From: UBA5209 sp034002865
GTDB lineage: Bacteria; Patescibacteriota; Dojkabacteria; SC72
DNA: 24,690 nt
Assembly (NCBI GenBank): GCA_034002865.1
Contig: JAVEZR010000009.1
Coordinates: 1-24,690 of the forward strand
Reading direction: 5' to 3'
Shown one piece after another: positions 15,365 through 22,757 of the stretch. The first letter of the stretch is position 1, and every line of letters begins with the position of its first letter. Both the position numbers and the translations under genes were made by a program. A model generated the notes under the pieces. The model ran no database searches, had not been told where the DNA came from, and saw only the letters and a list, made by a program, of their open reading frames with translations.

Positions 15365-15754
15365 TTATATTATCTTCCCTTCTAGCTGGGTTTCTATCTC
15401 TGCTCTCACTGTAGTTATATCTATACAGAGAGGCTTTAGAGAGTCATATGTTTCTTTGCTAACACACTCTGTTGTAGCATCATCTTGATCTGTACTTATA
15501 CCAATGGTATTTACGAACTGTCCATCTTTATCCCATACATGTGCTTCCAAGTATGTTTCTAAATCTTGAAGCCCAATCTTAGCATCTTGTGCGTATGTAT
15601 ATTTTTCTAAAATAGTTTTAAGGTTTGTATTAGAATCTTTTCTAAGGATATCTAATATCTCTGTGTTTTTGTCTGGTACTCTCTCTGCAACTTTCTTTTC
15701 CACAAGGACTGAGAAAGCTATTGGGTCTACAGTTTTTGGTAATTCGTTAAACAT
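15365..15754 (-). CDS. Hypothetical protein between gyrB and gyrA
   Basis: 129 residues, soluble, mostly helical by eye, with no signal or membrane segment and no motif I recognise. It lies 17 nt after gyrB and 13 nt before gyrA on the same strand, so it is almost certainly cotranscribed with both subunits. Operon position suggests a gyrase-linked role such as a modulator or assembly factor, but this is inference from context only. Codon use is like that of its neighbours, with no sign of recent insertion. The ATG has no Shine-Dalgarno, as usual here. A degenerate remnant of something larger is unlikely given the intact frame. Confidence 0.8.
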   Translation of the reverse strand: MFNELPKTVDPIAFSVLVEKKVAERVPDKNTEILDILRKDSNTNLKTILEKYTYAQDAKIGLQDLETYLEAHVWDKDGQFVNTIGISTDQDDATTECVSKETYDSLKPLCIDITTVRAEIETQLEGKII

Positions 15755-15771
15755 ATTATATTGATAAAAAA

Positions 15772-18700
15772 TTAAACATCTAAATTAGCCCTACGGGCAT
15801 ATTTCTGTATGAATCGTCTCCTTGGGGGAACCTCTGCTCCCATTAACATTTCAAAAACCTTCTCTGCTTCCTCTCCGTCCTCTATATTAACCTGCTTTAG
15901 TGCTCTTGTTTCAGGGCTCATTGTTGTTTCCCAAAGTTGCTCTGGATTCATTTCTCCTAAACCTTTAAACCTATTAGCAGTAGGTGTCTTGCCAGCACTT
16001 TTAGCTTTTTTAATAAAAGCATCTTTTTCGTTATCATTTAGGAAGTAATATTTCTTTTTACCAATTTCAACCTTATGAAGAGGAGGCTGTGCTACGTATA
16101 TATATCCTCCATCTATTAAAGGCTTAAAGAATCTGTAAAGAAGAGTCAGTACTAATGTAGTGATATGTAAACCATCTACATCAGCGTCACTCATAATGAT
16201 GACTTTATGATATCTAAGTTTAGAAATATCCAATGTGTCCCCAATACCTACTCCTAGAGCGGTCGTAATATCCTTAAATTCGTTGTTACCGAGTACTCTA
16301 TCTACTCTATATTTATGTGTATTTATAATCTTACCTCTAAGTGGTAGTACAGCCTGCGTATGTCTATCTCTTCCCTGTTTGGCGCTATTGTGTACGAATA
16401 CTCCACTTGAAAGTGCAAAATTATTTGTTTTTGGAACTTCCAAATCAAATACATCAATTCCCTCCTTTAGATATTCTATTGATACAATTTTATGATTGTA
16501 CTGTTTAACTGCATCTAGTAATCTATCTTCTTGCCCATTAAAGAATCTTTCACAAAGAGTTGACATCCTTATTAAAGCTTTATTATTTAATTCTTTCCTT
16601 ACTTTGTCATACAGATCTACTGATACCTCGCCATACTGTTCGTAGATAGATCTCATTACTTTTAACCCCCTATCTAAGTATGTTCTATTGTATGATTTTT
16701 CCCTTTTTGCTCTAAATGATTCTGTCCATTGTGCTTTCGTTTTCTCTGCTCTCCACTTCAGTAGTTCAGAATTACTCCACTGTTTTTTTGAAAGAAGAGA
16801 GAGATCTTTTTTTAATTCTGGATTAAGTTCAAAATATTTAAGTACTCTTTCTGACTGCTTCTCCCTATTCTCCTTTTTGCTCCAGTACTCTTTCTGGGCC
16901 CTATTTAACCGTTCCCTATTCTCATTCCTATATGATTCATTTGTGAAGTAGAAGGCAAGGTATTTTTCTAACATATACTGTTTATATTCATCATTCTTCC
17001 ACTGCTTTTTAGCATTTCTACTAAGTAATTCTCTAGTCTCTGGTTTTAACATAGTGGTTCTCATCATATCTCTGAACTCCTTTGTTTTTCTTTGCTTTCT
17101 TAACTTTTCAAAGACCTCTTCTGTGTGTAATGTTTTACTTATATGATCTTGATGTATTTTAAGATGCTCTTGCTTACTTACTCTTACGATATTGTTAGGA
17201 TTGTTATTTAACTTATTAAAATCTTTATGATGTTTATATACACCCAAATCTTTAGAATATATTCCTTTCTCTATATTATATTTGTCCGAAAGAATATGGG
17301 TGAATATCCACTTTGAATTAGAAGGGTTTAGAACCATTTCATATCCTTCTATTGTAATTCTGCCTCTCTTCTCTGAAAGTTTTCTATACAGTGGCATTAA
17401 GGAGTCTGTGAGTACAAGGTCACTAGCTTTTTTATAATCTCCATCTCTAAGCATAAATTTATGATCTGGAGTACACAGTATCTTCTCTCCATTATCCAAG
17501 GTAATTTTAAGAACCTTTGCGTTCTGCTTAGTCCTTCTTACATTTGAGATTTCAGATACAGCTATATCGCCTTCCTTGGTAATTGTATAGCAGTAGTTTT
17601 GCTTTCCTAATTCTTGCTCTTTAATAAGGTCGAAGAAGTTAAGCGATCTTCCATCTACCAAAGCAACTTCTGTATCTCCCGAGAAACATCCACCTGCAGA
17701 ATCTCCTTCCACTATATACAATTCACTATCAGCCGGGTTATTACTAATACAGTCCGCCAATTTACCAGGTAAAGTTGTACTCTCTAGTGCACTTTTTCTG
17801 ATTACAGCATCTCTTGCAGCCTTAGCTGCTGCCTTCGCTCTATATGCAAGTACAGCCTTATCAATTATTGCTTTTGCTTCTTTAGGATGCTCCTCGAAGT
17901 ACACTAGTAGCTCATCTCTGATGACTTTAGCTACTGCATTTTTGACCTCTGGATTATTTAACTTAATTTTAGTCTGACCCTCAAATTGAGGATTAGCAAC
18001 CTTAACAGAAATGACTGCAGTTAGTCCCTCCCTAACATCATCTCCACTTAGGGATGTTGTTAGGCCCTTAAGAAGATCTGACTTCTGAGCATATGTATTA
18101 ATAGCGCTTGTAAGAGCAGTTCTAAAACCCGAAAGATGTGTACCACCCTCTGGATTGATGATGTTGTTTGTATAGCATTTAACGTTCTCATCCATAGCGT
18201 TTGTATACTGAATAGCTGCCTCTACTAGCACTCCTTCGTTCTCTTTCTTAACATAGAAAGGATCCTCATTTACAAATTTCTCATCTATGTTCATAAAGAG
18301 AACATATGATTTAATACCATCTTCAAAGTACAGTTCAAAAATTTTTGGTTCTTTACCCTCCTCTACTCTCTCATCTCTAACTGAAATTCTTAATCCTGCG
18401 GTAAGGTAGGCATGTTGGCGACACTTTTTAACAATCTCCTTAAATTCAAAATCTACTTCAGTAAATATCTGATCATCTGGCATGAATCTGTGCTCTGTTC
18501 CTGTGAGTTTGGATTTGCCAATCTGTTTTACGGGATATTGGGGAATACCTCTTTTATACTCCTGCTGAAACTTTCCACCATCTCTTTGTACTGTAGTTAT
18601 CATCCACTCTGATAAAGCATTGGTACATTTCATACCTACACCGTGTAAACCTCCAGAGACTTTGTACGCACCCTCTTCAAATTTACCACCTGCATGCAGG

Positions 18701-18993
18701 TTAGTCATAACGGTTTCAAGAGTTGAGACCTTTGTTTGTGCATGAGTCTCTACAGGTATTCCTCTTCCGTTATCTTTGACTGAAAGAGATCCATCCTTAT
18801 GTAAAGTAACCCATATCCTAGTACAGTATCCACCAATTGCTTCATCAACAGAGTTGTCTAATATCTCAGTAAATATATGATGTAACCCATTCCTATCGGT
18901 AGAACCAATGTACATTGCTGGTCTTTTTCTAACAGCCTCTAGCCCTTGCAAGACCTGTATATTTGATGCTTGGTAGTTACTCTTACTTGGCAT
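15772..18993 (-). CDS. gyrB: DNA gyrase subunit B precursor containing an intein
   Basis: 1073 residues. Removal of the 434-residue intein leaves 639, a normal GyrB length. The ATPase (GHKL) domain shows Glu43 and Asn47 in 'TEILDNSVDEA', Asp74 in 'DNGRGIP' and the lid motif 'GGLHGVG' (114-120). The transducer domain follows, with 'AYRAKAAAKAARDAVIRKS' leading to TOPRIM. TOPRIM has Glu429 in 'EGDSAGG', then, after the intein, the acidic cluster DADVD (936-940) and the C-terminal 'NRFKGLGEMNPEQLW'. The enzyme powers supercoiling with GyrA. It follows holB by 93 nt; a lone -10-like TATAAT at 19058-19063 (minus) has no good -35, so the promoter is uncertain. The intein must splice for TOPRIM to be continuous, which places gyrase activity downstream of protein splicing. 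Confidence 0.97.
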   Translation of the reverse strand: MPSKSNYQASNIQVLQGLEAVRKRPAMYIGSTDRNGLHHIFTEILDNSVDEAIGGYCTRIWVTLHKDGSLSVKDNGRGIPVETHAQTKVSTLETVMTNLHAGGKFEEGAYKVSGGLHGVGMKCTNALSEWMITTVQRDGGKFQQEYKRGIPQYPVKQIGKSKLTGTEHRFMPDDQIFTEVDFEFKEIVKKCRQHAYLTAGLRISVRDERVEEGKEPKIFELYFEDGIKSYVLFMNIDEKFVNEDPFYVKKENEGVLVEAAIQYTNAMDENVKCYTNNIINPEGGTHLSGFRTALTSAINTYAQKSDLLKGLTTSLSGDDVREGLTAVISVKVANPQFEGQTKIKLNNPEVKNAVAKVIRDELLVYFEEHPKEAKAIIDKAVLAYRAKAAAKAARDAVIRKSALESTTLPGKLADCISNNPADSELYIVEGDSAGGCFSGDTEVALVDGRSLNFFDLIKEQELGKQNYCYTITKEGDIAVSEISNVRRTKQNAKVLKITLDNGEKILCTPDHKFMLRDGDYKKASDLVLTDSLMPLYRKLSEKRGRITIEGYEMVLNPSNSKWIFTHILSDKYNIEKGIYSKDLGVYKHHKDFNKLNNNPNNIVRVSKQEHLKIHQDHISKTLHTEEVFEKLRKQRKTKEFRDMMRTTMLKPETRELLSRNAKKQWKNDEYKQYMLEKYLAFYFTNESYRNENRERLNRAQKEYWSKKENREKQSERVLKYFELNPELKKDLSLLSKKQWSNSELLKWRAEKTKAQWTESFRAKREKSYNRTYLDRGLKVMRSIYEQYGEVSVDLYDKVRKELNNKALIRMSTLCERFFNGQEDRLLDAVKQYNHKIVSIEYLKEGIDVFDLEVPKTNNFALSSGVFVHNSAKQGRDRHTQAVLPLRGKIINTHKYRVDRVLGNNEFKDITTALGVGIGDTLDISKLRYHKVIIMSDADVDGLHITTLVLTLLYRFFKPLIDGGYIYVAQPPLHKVEIGKKKYYFLNDNEKDAFIKKAKSAGKTPTANRFKGLGEMNPEQLWETTMSPETRALKQVNIEDGEEAEKVFEMLMGAEVPPRRRFIQKYARRANLDV
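16387..17688 (-). other. GyrB intein with HNH homing endonuclease domain
   Basis: Residues 436-869 of the precursor. Splicing block A starts with Cys436 (CFSGDTEVALVDG). Block B is 'GEKILCTPDHKFML', with Thr508 and His511. Blocks F and G are 'IDVFDLEVPKTNNFALSSG' and 'VFVHN', ending in His868-Asn869 before Ser870 as the +1 nucleophile. It splits the TOPRIM motif EGDSAGG/SAKQGRDR; from memory, a cyanobacterial GyrB intein uses the same place. The central part holds an HNH-type motif at about 587-614 (KHH, NNN, then EHLKIHQ). After it comes a basic region with four 'KxQW/Y'-type repeats (tryptophans 665, 704, 739 and 756), probably DNA-contacting. All splicing residues are present, so splicing is expected to work. 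Confidence 0.93.
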
Positions 18994-19086
18994 TATATTT
19001 CTTCTTTCAAATTACTATTTTAATATGTCATAAACAATCGCAGTTCCTATTCTATATATTATAGGGCGAAATGTTAAGGGGTATAT

Positions 19087-19788
19087 TTATCTATTTAAAT
19101 GTAAAAACAGATTTTCAAGCACCAGCCGTTTATTTCCATTAGCTTTTATTCTTTTCTGTGCAAGTAGTATCTGTTTTATATTTAAAGATATCTCTATTAT
19201 ACCTTTTTTTTCAACTAAATTCCTCTCTAAAAGGTCTTGATAGTAATGCTCTAGATTAGCAAGTAGCTCCTCTACACTACTCTTCTCTTTTGATATTACC
19301 TCTATCTTGGCGAATGCTTCGATTAGGTCCATAGAGAGTATATCAGGTTTTATAAAAGTTTCACTTCTTACAGTAGCAGCATGGGTATATATCTTTAAAC
19401 ATCTCGAAAGAACTGTAGGTAGTAAGCTCTTCTCTATCTGTGCAATTAAAATATATACCGTACTGTCACTACTCTCCTCTAAAGTTTTAAGTAGAGAGTT
19501 CTGAGCTTGAGTGGTTAATTTGTTAGCATCTAAGATATATGCAACCTGTACTCTCTCTTTAAAAGGAGAATACATCATCTCTTTCTGTAGCTCTTTTATC
19601 TCCTCAATACCAATACTATTAACTTCTCTACCATCAACTACATGTATATCTGGATTAGTGCTATCGAAAAGTTCCGAATCTTTTACCTCTCTACTCCAAA
19701 GTTTAGAAAGTAACGGATTAAGGATATCGTTAATATTTTTTTTCTCTTTCCCTACAATTAGATATGTCATTGTGGTAGATTGTAACAT
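19087..19788 (-). CDS. holB: DNA polymerase III delta-prime subunit (clamp loader)
   Basis: 233 residues, shorter than typical delta-prime (about 300-330). The diagnostic block 'ANKLTTQAQNSLLKTLEE' (about 107-124) and 'LLPTVLSRC' (about 142-150), with the arginine-finger SRC, identify a clamp-loader AAA+ subunit. No Walker A motif is present, as in delta-prime rather than DnaX. It helps load the sliding clamp at the replication fork. The C-terminal collar domain looks shortened. The ATG at 19788 opens the ORF, but 'MTYLIVGKEKK' six codons later (19770) looks like a natural start, and a -10-like TACAAT lies between them. It is divergent from the FemABX gene with only 29 nt between the starts, and upstream of gyrB by 93 nt. 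Confidence 0.88.
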   Translation of the reverse strand: MLQSTTMTYLIVGKEKKNINDILNPLLSKLWSREVKDSELFDSTNPDIHVVDGREVNSIGIEEIKELQKEMMYSPFKERVQVAYILDANKLTTQAQNSLLKTLEESSDSTVYILIAQIEKSLLPTVLSRCLKIYTHAATVRSETFIKPDILSMDLIEAFAKIEVISKEKSSVEELLANLEHYYQDLLERNLVEKKGIIEISLNIKQILLAQKRIKANGNKRLVLENLFLHLNR

Positions 19789-19817
19789 ATACAGATGTAA
19801 TTTAATTAAACAACAGT

Positions 19818-20873
19818 ATGCCTATACAGATAAAGGAGATTACAGAGAGCGCAATGTGGGATGAGTTTGTAAAGGTAAGTCCTAATTCTAACTTCATGCA
19901 ATCTTGGAATTGGAGCTTGTATCAAGAGATAGGGTTAGGTAAAAGAACTTTCAGACTAGGTTTTTGGAAAGAGAATGAGTTAGTAGCTGTAGCTGCATGC
20001 TTTGAAATGAACCAAACCTTTGGTAAATATATTTACTGCTCAAGGGGCCCTATTCTCAAAGATCTAAACCCTACTCTATTTAAGGATGTACTAGAGGAGA
20101 TGGTACGGTTCTTTTCTAAAAGGGATTATGTATTTGTAAAAATAGATCCCGCGATAGAAACACAAAACAGAGTATCACTTGTACCCTTTGATATGGGTTT
20201 TAAGAAATGTATTAACTATGTTCAACCTGAAACGCCTTGGATGATTGATTTGGTAGGAGATACCGAGGAGGAATTGATGGAGTGGTGTCAAAGTCACGGT
20301 ATGCATAAAAACTATCCGACATATATTCGGAAAGCTAAGAAGTTAGGGTTAGAGGTTAAGTTCTCAAAAGAGCTACCAGACTGGAAGCTCTTTACTCACT
20401 ACCTTAGTAAAAGCTCAGAGAGTAAGGAGTTCGCTATTAGAAAGGCAGATTACTATCTTAAGCAGCTAAAATATTTAGGAGAAGAGGATGAGGTAAGGTT
20501 GGCGATAGTTTCGTATGAGAAGGAGCCCGTAGCTATGCTAATACTTTCTTTCTTCGGTGATGAAGTATCATGTCTTTACAGCTGTCAGACTGGAATACAT
20601 CGTAAAATACGTGGCCCTATGTATCTTAGATGGGAATGTATGCTTCAAGCACAAAGAGAGGGTTTTAAATATTTTAACTCTTGGGATGTACTACCTGATG
20701 AAAAATATTCACCTAAGAGTAAGAGATTTGGATATTCAAACTTTAAAAGGGGCTTTGGTGGATACTTAGTAAGATATCAACGCACAGCAGATTATCCATT
20801 AAAAAAGAGTAAATATATATTGGTACAGCTATTAGATTTATACAGGAGTATAAGGTACTACAGGGATAGGTAG
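19818..20873 (+). CDS. FemABX-family peptidyltransferase (peptidoglycan cross-bridge)
   Basis: 351 residues forming the two GNAT-like halves of Fem proteins. The first half has 'NSNFMQSWNWSLYQE' and 'YIYCSRGPIL'. The hinge region contains 'YPTYIRKAKKLGLEVK', typical of the family. The second half has 'AMLILSFFGDEVSCLYSC' and 'GPMYLRWECMLQAQREGFKYFNSWDV'. These enzymes use aminoacyl-tRNA to add residues to the lysine (or equivalent) side chain of lipid II or its precursors, building the interpeptide bridge. Which amino acid is added cannot be read. The basic C-terminus (KKSKY, RSIRYYRDR) fits membrane-surface association. There is no Shine-Dalgarno. It precedes pilB by 66 nt on the same strand, but a candidate promoter lies in that gap. 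Confidence 0.92.
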   Translation: MPIQIKEITESAMWDEFVKVSPNSNFMQSWNWSLYQEIGLGKRTFRLGFWKENELVAVAACFEMNQTFGKYIYCSRGPILKDLNPTLFKDVLEEMVRFFSKRDYVFVKIDPAIETQNRVSLVPFDMGFKKCINYVQPETPWMIDLVGDTEEELMEWCQSHGMHKNYPTYIRKAKKLGLEVKFSKELPDWKLFTHYLSKSSESKEFAIRKADYYLKQLKYLGEEDEVRLAIVSYEKEPVAMLILSFFGDEVSCLYSCQTGIHRKIRGPMYLRWECMLQAQREGFKYFNSWDVLPDEKYSPKSKRFGYSNFKRGFGGYLVRYQRTADYPLKKSKYILVQLLDLYRSIRYYRDR

Positions 20874-20892
20874 TATTGCTTGTATTTTAGAC

Positions 20893-20923
20893 TTGATTTT
20901 TATACACTGTATAGAAATATAAA
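20893..20923 (+). promoter_or_regulatory. Candidate pil operon promoter containing a 13-bp dyad
   Basis: TTGATT (20893-20898) and TATAAA (20918-20923) are separated by 19 bp. Between them lies the perfect dyad TATACA-C-TGTATA (20901-20913). The dyad is better supported than the promoter. A repressor bound there would block polymerase. The predicted start would be about 10 nt before the GTG at 20940. Confidence 0.35.
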
Positions 20924-20939
20924 TTGAGTAACTGCCCAT

Positions 20940-22745
20940 GTGGCTCAAGAGACCTTACTACACTACCTACAACAGAAAGGTGTAATCAGTGATGCTGATG
21001 CAACAAAGGTTCAAATTGAGAGGACTAGAAGTCCTAAGAGTGAGGAGGCTGTAATTACGGAGATGGGGCTTGCTGATCCTGTTACAATTGCTAAGGCAAA
21101 GTCTGAGATTTTTCGTATTCCTTTCATTGATTTAACAAAGATTTCTGTACCAGAGAGTGTCATTGCTGAAGTCCCTATTGATAACCTAAAGAAATATAGA
21201 ACAGTTCCTTTTGAGAGAGGTACTAACTACGTTAATCTCGCTATGCTTGATCCTTTTGATGTTCAAGCAACTCAAGCACTACAAAGAAGATATCCACCTA
21301 ATACAAAATTACAGGTATATATTACTACTGAGGAGGGTATTAACTACATGCTTGATAGGCGTATTGGTGACGTTATGAGTACGGAGGTTACAGAGGCTCT
21401 GGAGGATGTAGATGTTCCTGTACAAGATATCACTGCTGAAGATCCTAACTTTATCAATAGTGGGGATTTAAAGAACGCCCCTGTTGCAAGAATAGTGAAC
21501 TCTATCATGCAGTATGCTGTTACATCAAAAAGCTCTGATGTACATATAGAGCCGATGGAGAATAGGTTAAGGGTAAGGTTTAGGATAAATGGTATTATGA
21601 CTGAGCGTCTTGTACTTCCAAAGGTATTAGCTCCTGCTGTAGTTTCTCGTGTCAAGATTATGTCTAATCTAAAAATCGATGAGAAGAGAGTACCTCAAGA
21701 TGGTAGATTCCAAGTAAGAATGAATACTAACAAGGTAGATATTCGTGTATCTGTAATGCCCACTATCTTTGGTGAAAAGGTAGTTATGCGTTTACTAGAA
21801 TCTGATACCTCTGGCATTACACTTGAGTCAACAGGTCTAAGAGGAAACGCATACAAAATATTTTTAGATGCTCTTAGTGTAACTAATGGAATCATACTTG
21901 TTACTGGTCCAACAGGAAGTGGTAAAACTAGAACTCTTGCCTGCTCCCTTATCAAGGTTAATGATCCTAAAGTTAATATAATATCTCTTGAGAATCCTGT
22001 AGAAATCCGTGTACCAGGAGTCACCCAAGTTCAGATTAATCCTGAGGTAGGTTTAACCTTTGCTACCGGTTTAAGATCTGTACTTAGACAAGACCCTGAT
22101 GTCGTAATGGTTGGAGAAATCCGTGATGAAGAAACTGCACAGCTTGCTGTACAGGCATCTCTTACTGGTCACTTAGTACTTTCAACGCTACACACCAACA
22201 GTGCTCCTGCTGCAATCCCTAGGCTTTTAGATATGGGTATAGAGTCTTACCTACTCGCTTCTACCATAAGGGTAATAGCTGCACAGCGTTTACCAAGGAA
22301 AATTTGCTCTAGCTGTATTCAATCATATGTAGCTGTTCCAGAGGTTGTAGATAACTTAGTCTCTGTTCTCTCTGGTATAAAGGATTTTGATTTAGTTCAA
22401 TATTTAAACAGGATGGTTGCTACTAAGAAGCAGAGGGGAGAAGAAGGTTCCGCTGTTTTAGAACCACCTCAAATTGGTCCTGATGGTAAGCCAATAATTC
22501 ATCTGTATAAAGGTGCGGGTTGTGATAGATGTGGTGGCTCTGGTTACTCAGGTCGTATCGGTATATTTGAAGTATTAGATGTGAATGAGAAGATAAGTAG
22601 AATGGTGATGGAAAATGTAACTGCTCAGGATATAGAGACAGAGGCAAAGAAGAATGGAATGATTACAATGACTCAAGATGGATATCTAAAGGTTCTAGAG
22701 GGTATTACCAGTATTGAGGAAGTGTTAAGAGTGTCTAAAGAATAA
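20940..22745 (+). CDS. pilB: Type IV pilus extension ATPase
   Basis: 601 residues. An N-terminal GspE/MshEN-like domain (about 1-140) precedes the ATPase core. Visible are Walker A GPTGSGKT (323-330), the Asp-box position 'ISLENPVE' (348-355), Walker B 'VVMVGEIRD' (388-396), the His box 'TGHLVLSTLHTN' (409-420) and a zinc tetracysteine, Cys456/Cys459 and Cys528/Cys531, which marks PilB/GspE rather than PilT. The enzyme drives pilin polymerisation at the inner membrane. Two departures from the usual motifs: Arg331 directly after Walker A, where Thr is common, and ENP where EDP is usual. The start is a GTG at 20940; an ATG overlapping it (20938) is in another frame, and an in-frame stop lies five codons upstream. 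pilT follows after 12 nt. Confidence 0.95.
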   Translation: MAQETLLHYLQQKGVISDADATKVQIERTRSPKSEEAVITEMGLADPVTIAKAKSEIFRIPFIDLTKISVPESVIAEVPIDNLKKYRTVPFERGTNYVNLAMLDPFDVQATQALQRRYPPNTKLQVYITTEEGINYMLDRRIGDVMSTEVTEALEDVDVPVQDITAEDPNFINSGDLKNAPVARIVNSIMQYAVTSKSSDVHIEPMENRLRVRFRINGIMTERLVLPKVLAPAVVSRVKIMSNLKIDEKRVPQDGRFQVRMNTNKVDIRVSVMPTIFGEKVVMRLLESDTSGITLESTGLRGNAYKIFLDALSVTNGIILVTGPTGSGKTRTLACSLIKVNDPKVNIISLENPVEIRVPGVTQVQINPEVGLTFATGLRSVLRQDPDVVMVGEIRDEETAQLAVQASLTGHLVLSTLHTNSAPAAIPRLLDMGIESYLLASTIRVIAAQRLPRKICSSCIQSYVAVPEVVDNLVSVLSGIKDFDLVQYLNRMVATKKQRGEEGSAVLEPPQIGPDGKPIIHLYKGAGCDRCGGSGYSGRIGIFEVLDVNEKISRMVMENVTAQDIETEAKKNGMITMTQDGYLKVLEGITSIEEVLRVSKE

Positions 22746-22757
22746 TTTTAGGATATA

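Noticed and set aside
20938..20940. ATG as start of pilB
   Set aside because: It is out of frame with the PilB reading frame. GTG at 20940 is the only near start after an in-frame stop at 20925-20927.
22423..22647. Minus-strand 74-codon ORF inside pilB
   Set aside because: Antisense to the conserved zinc-binding region of PilB; a shadow.
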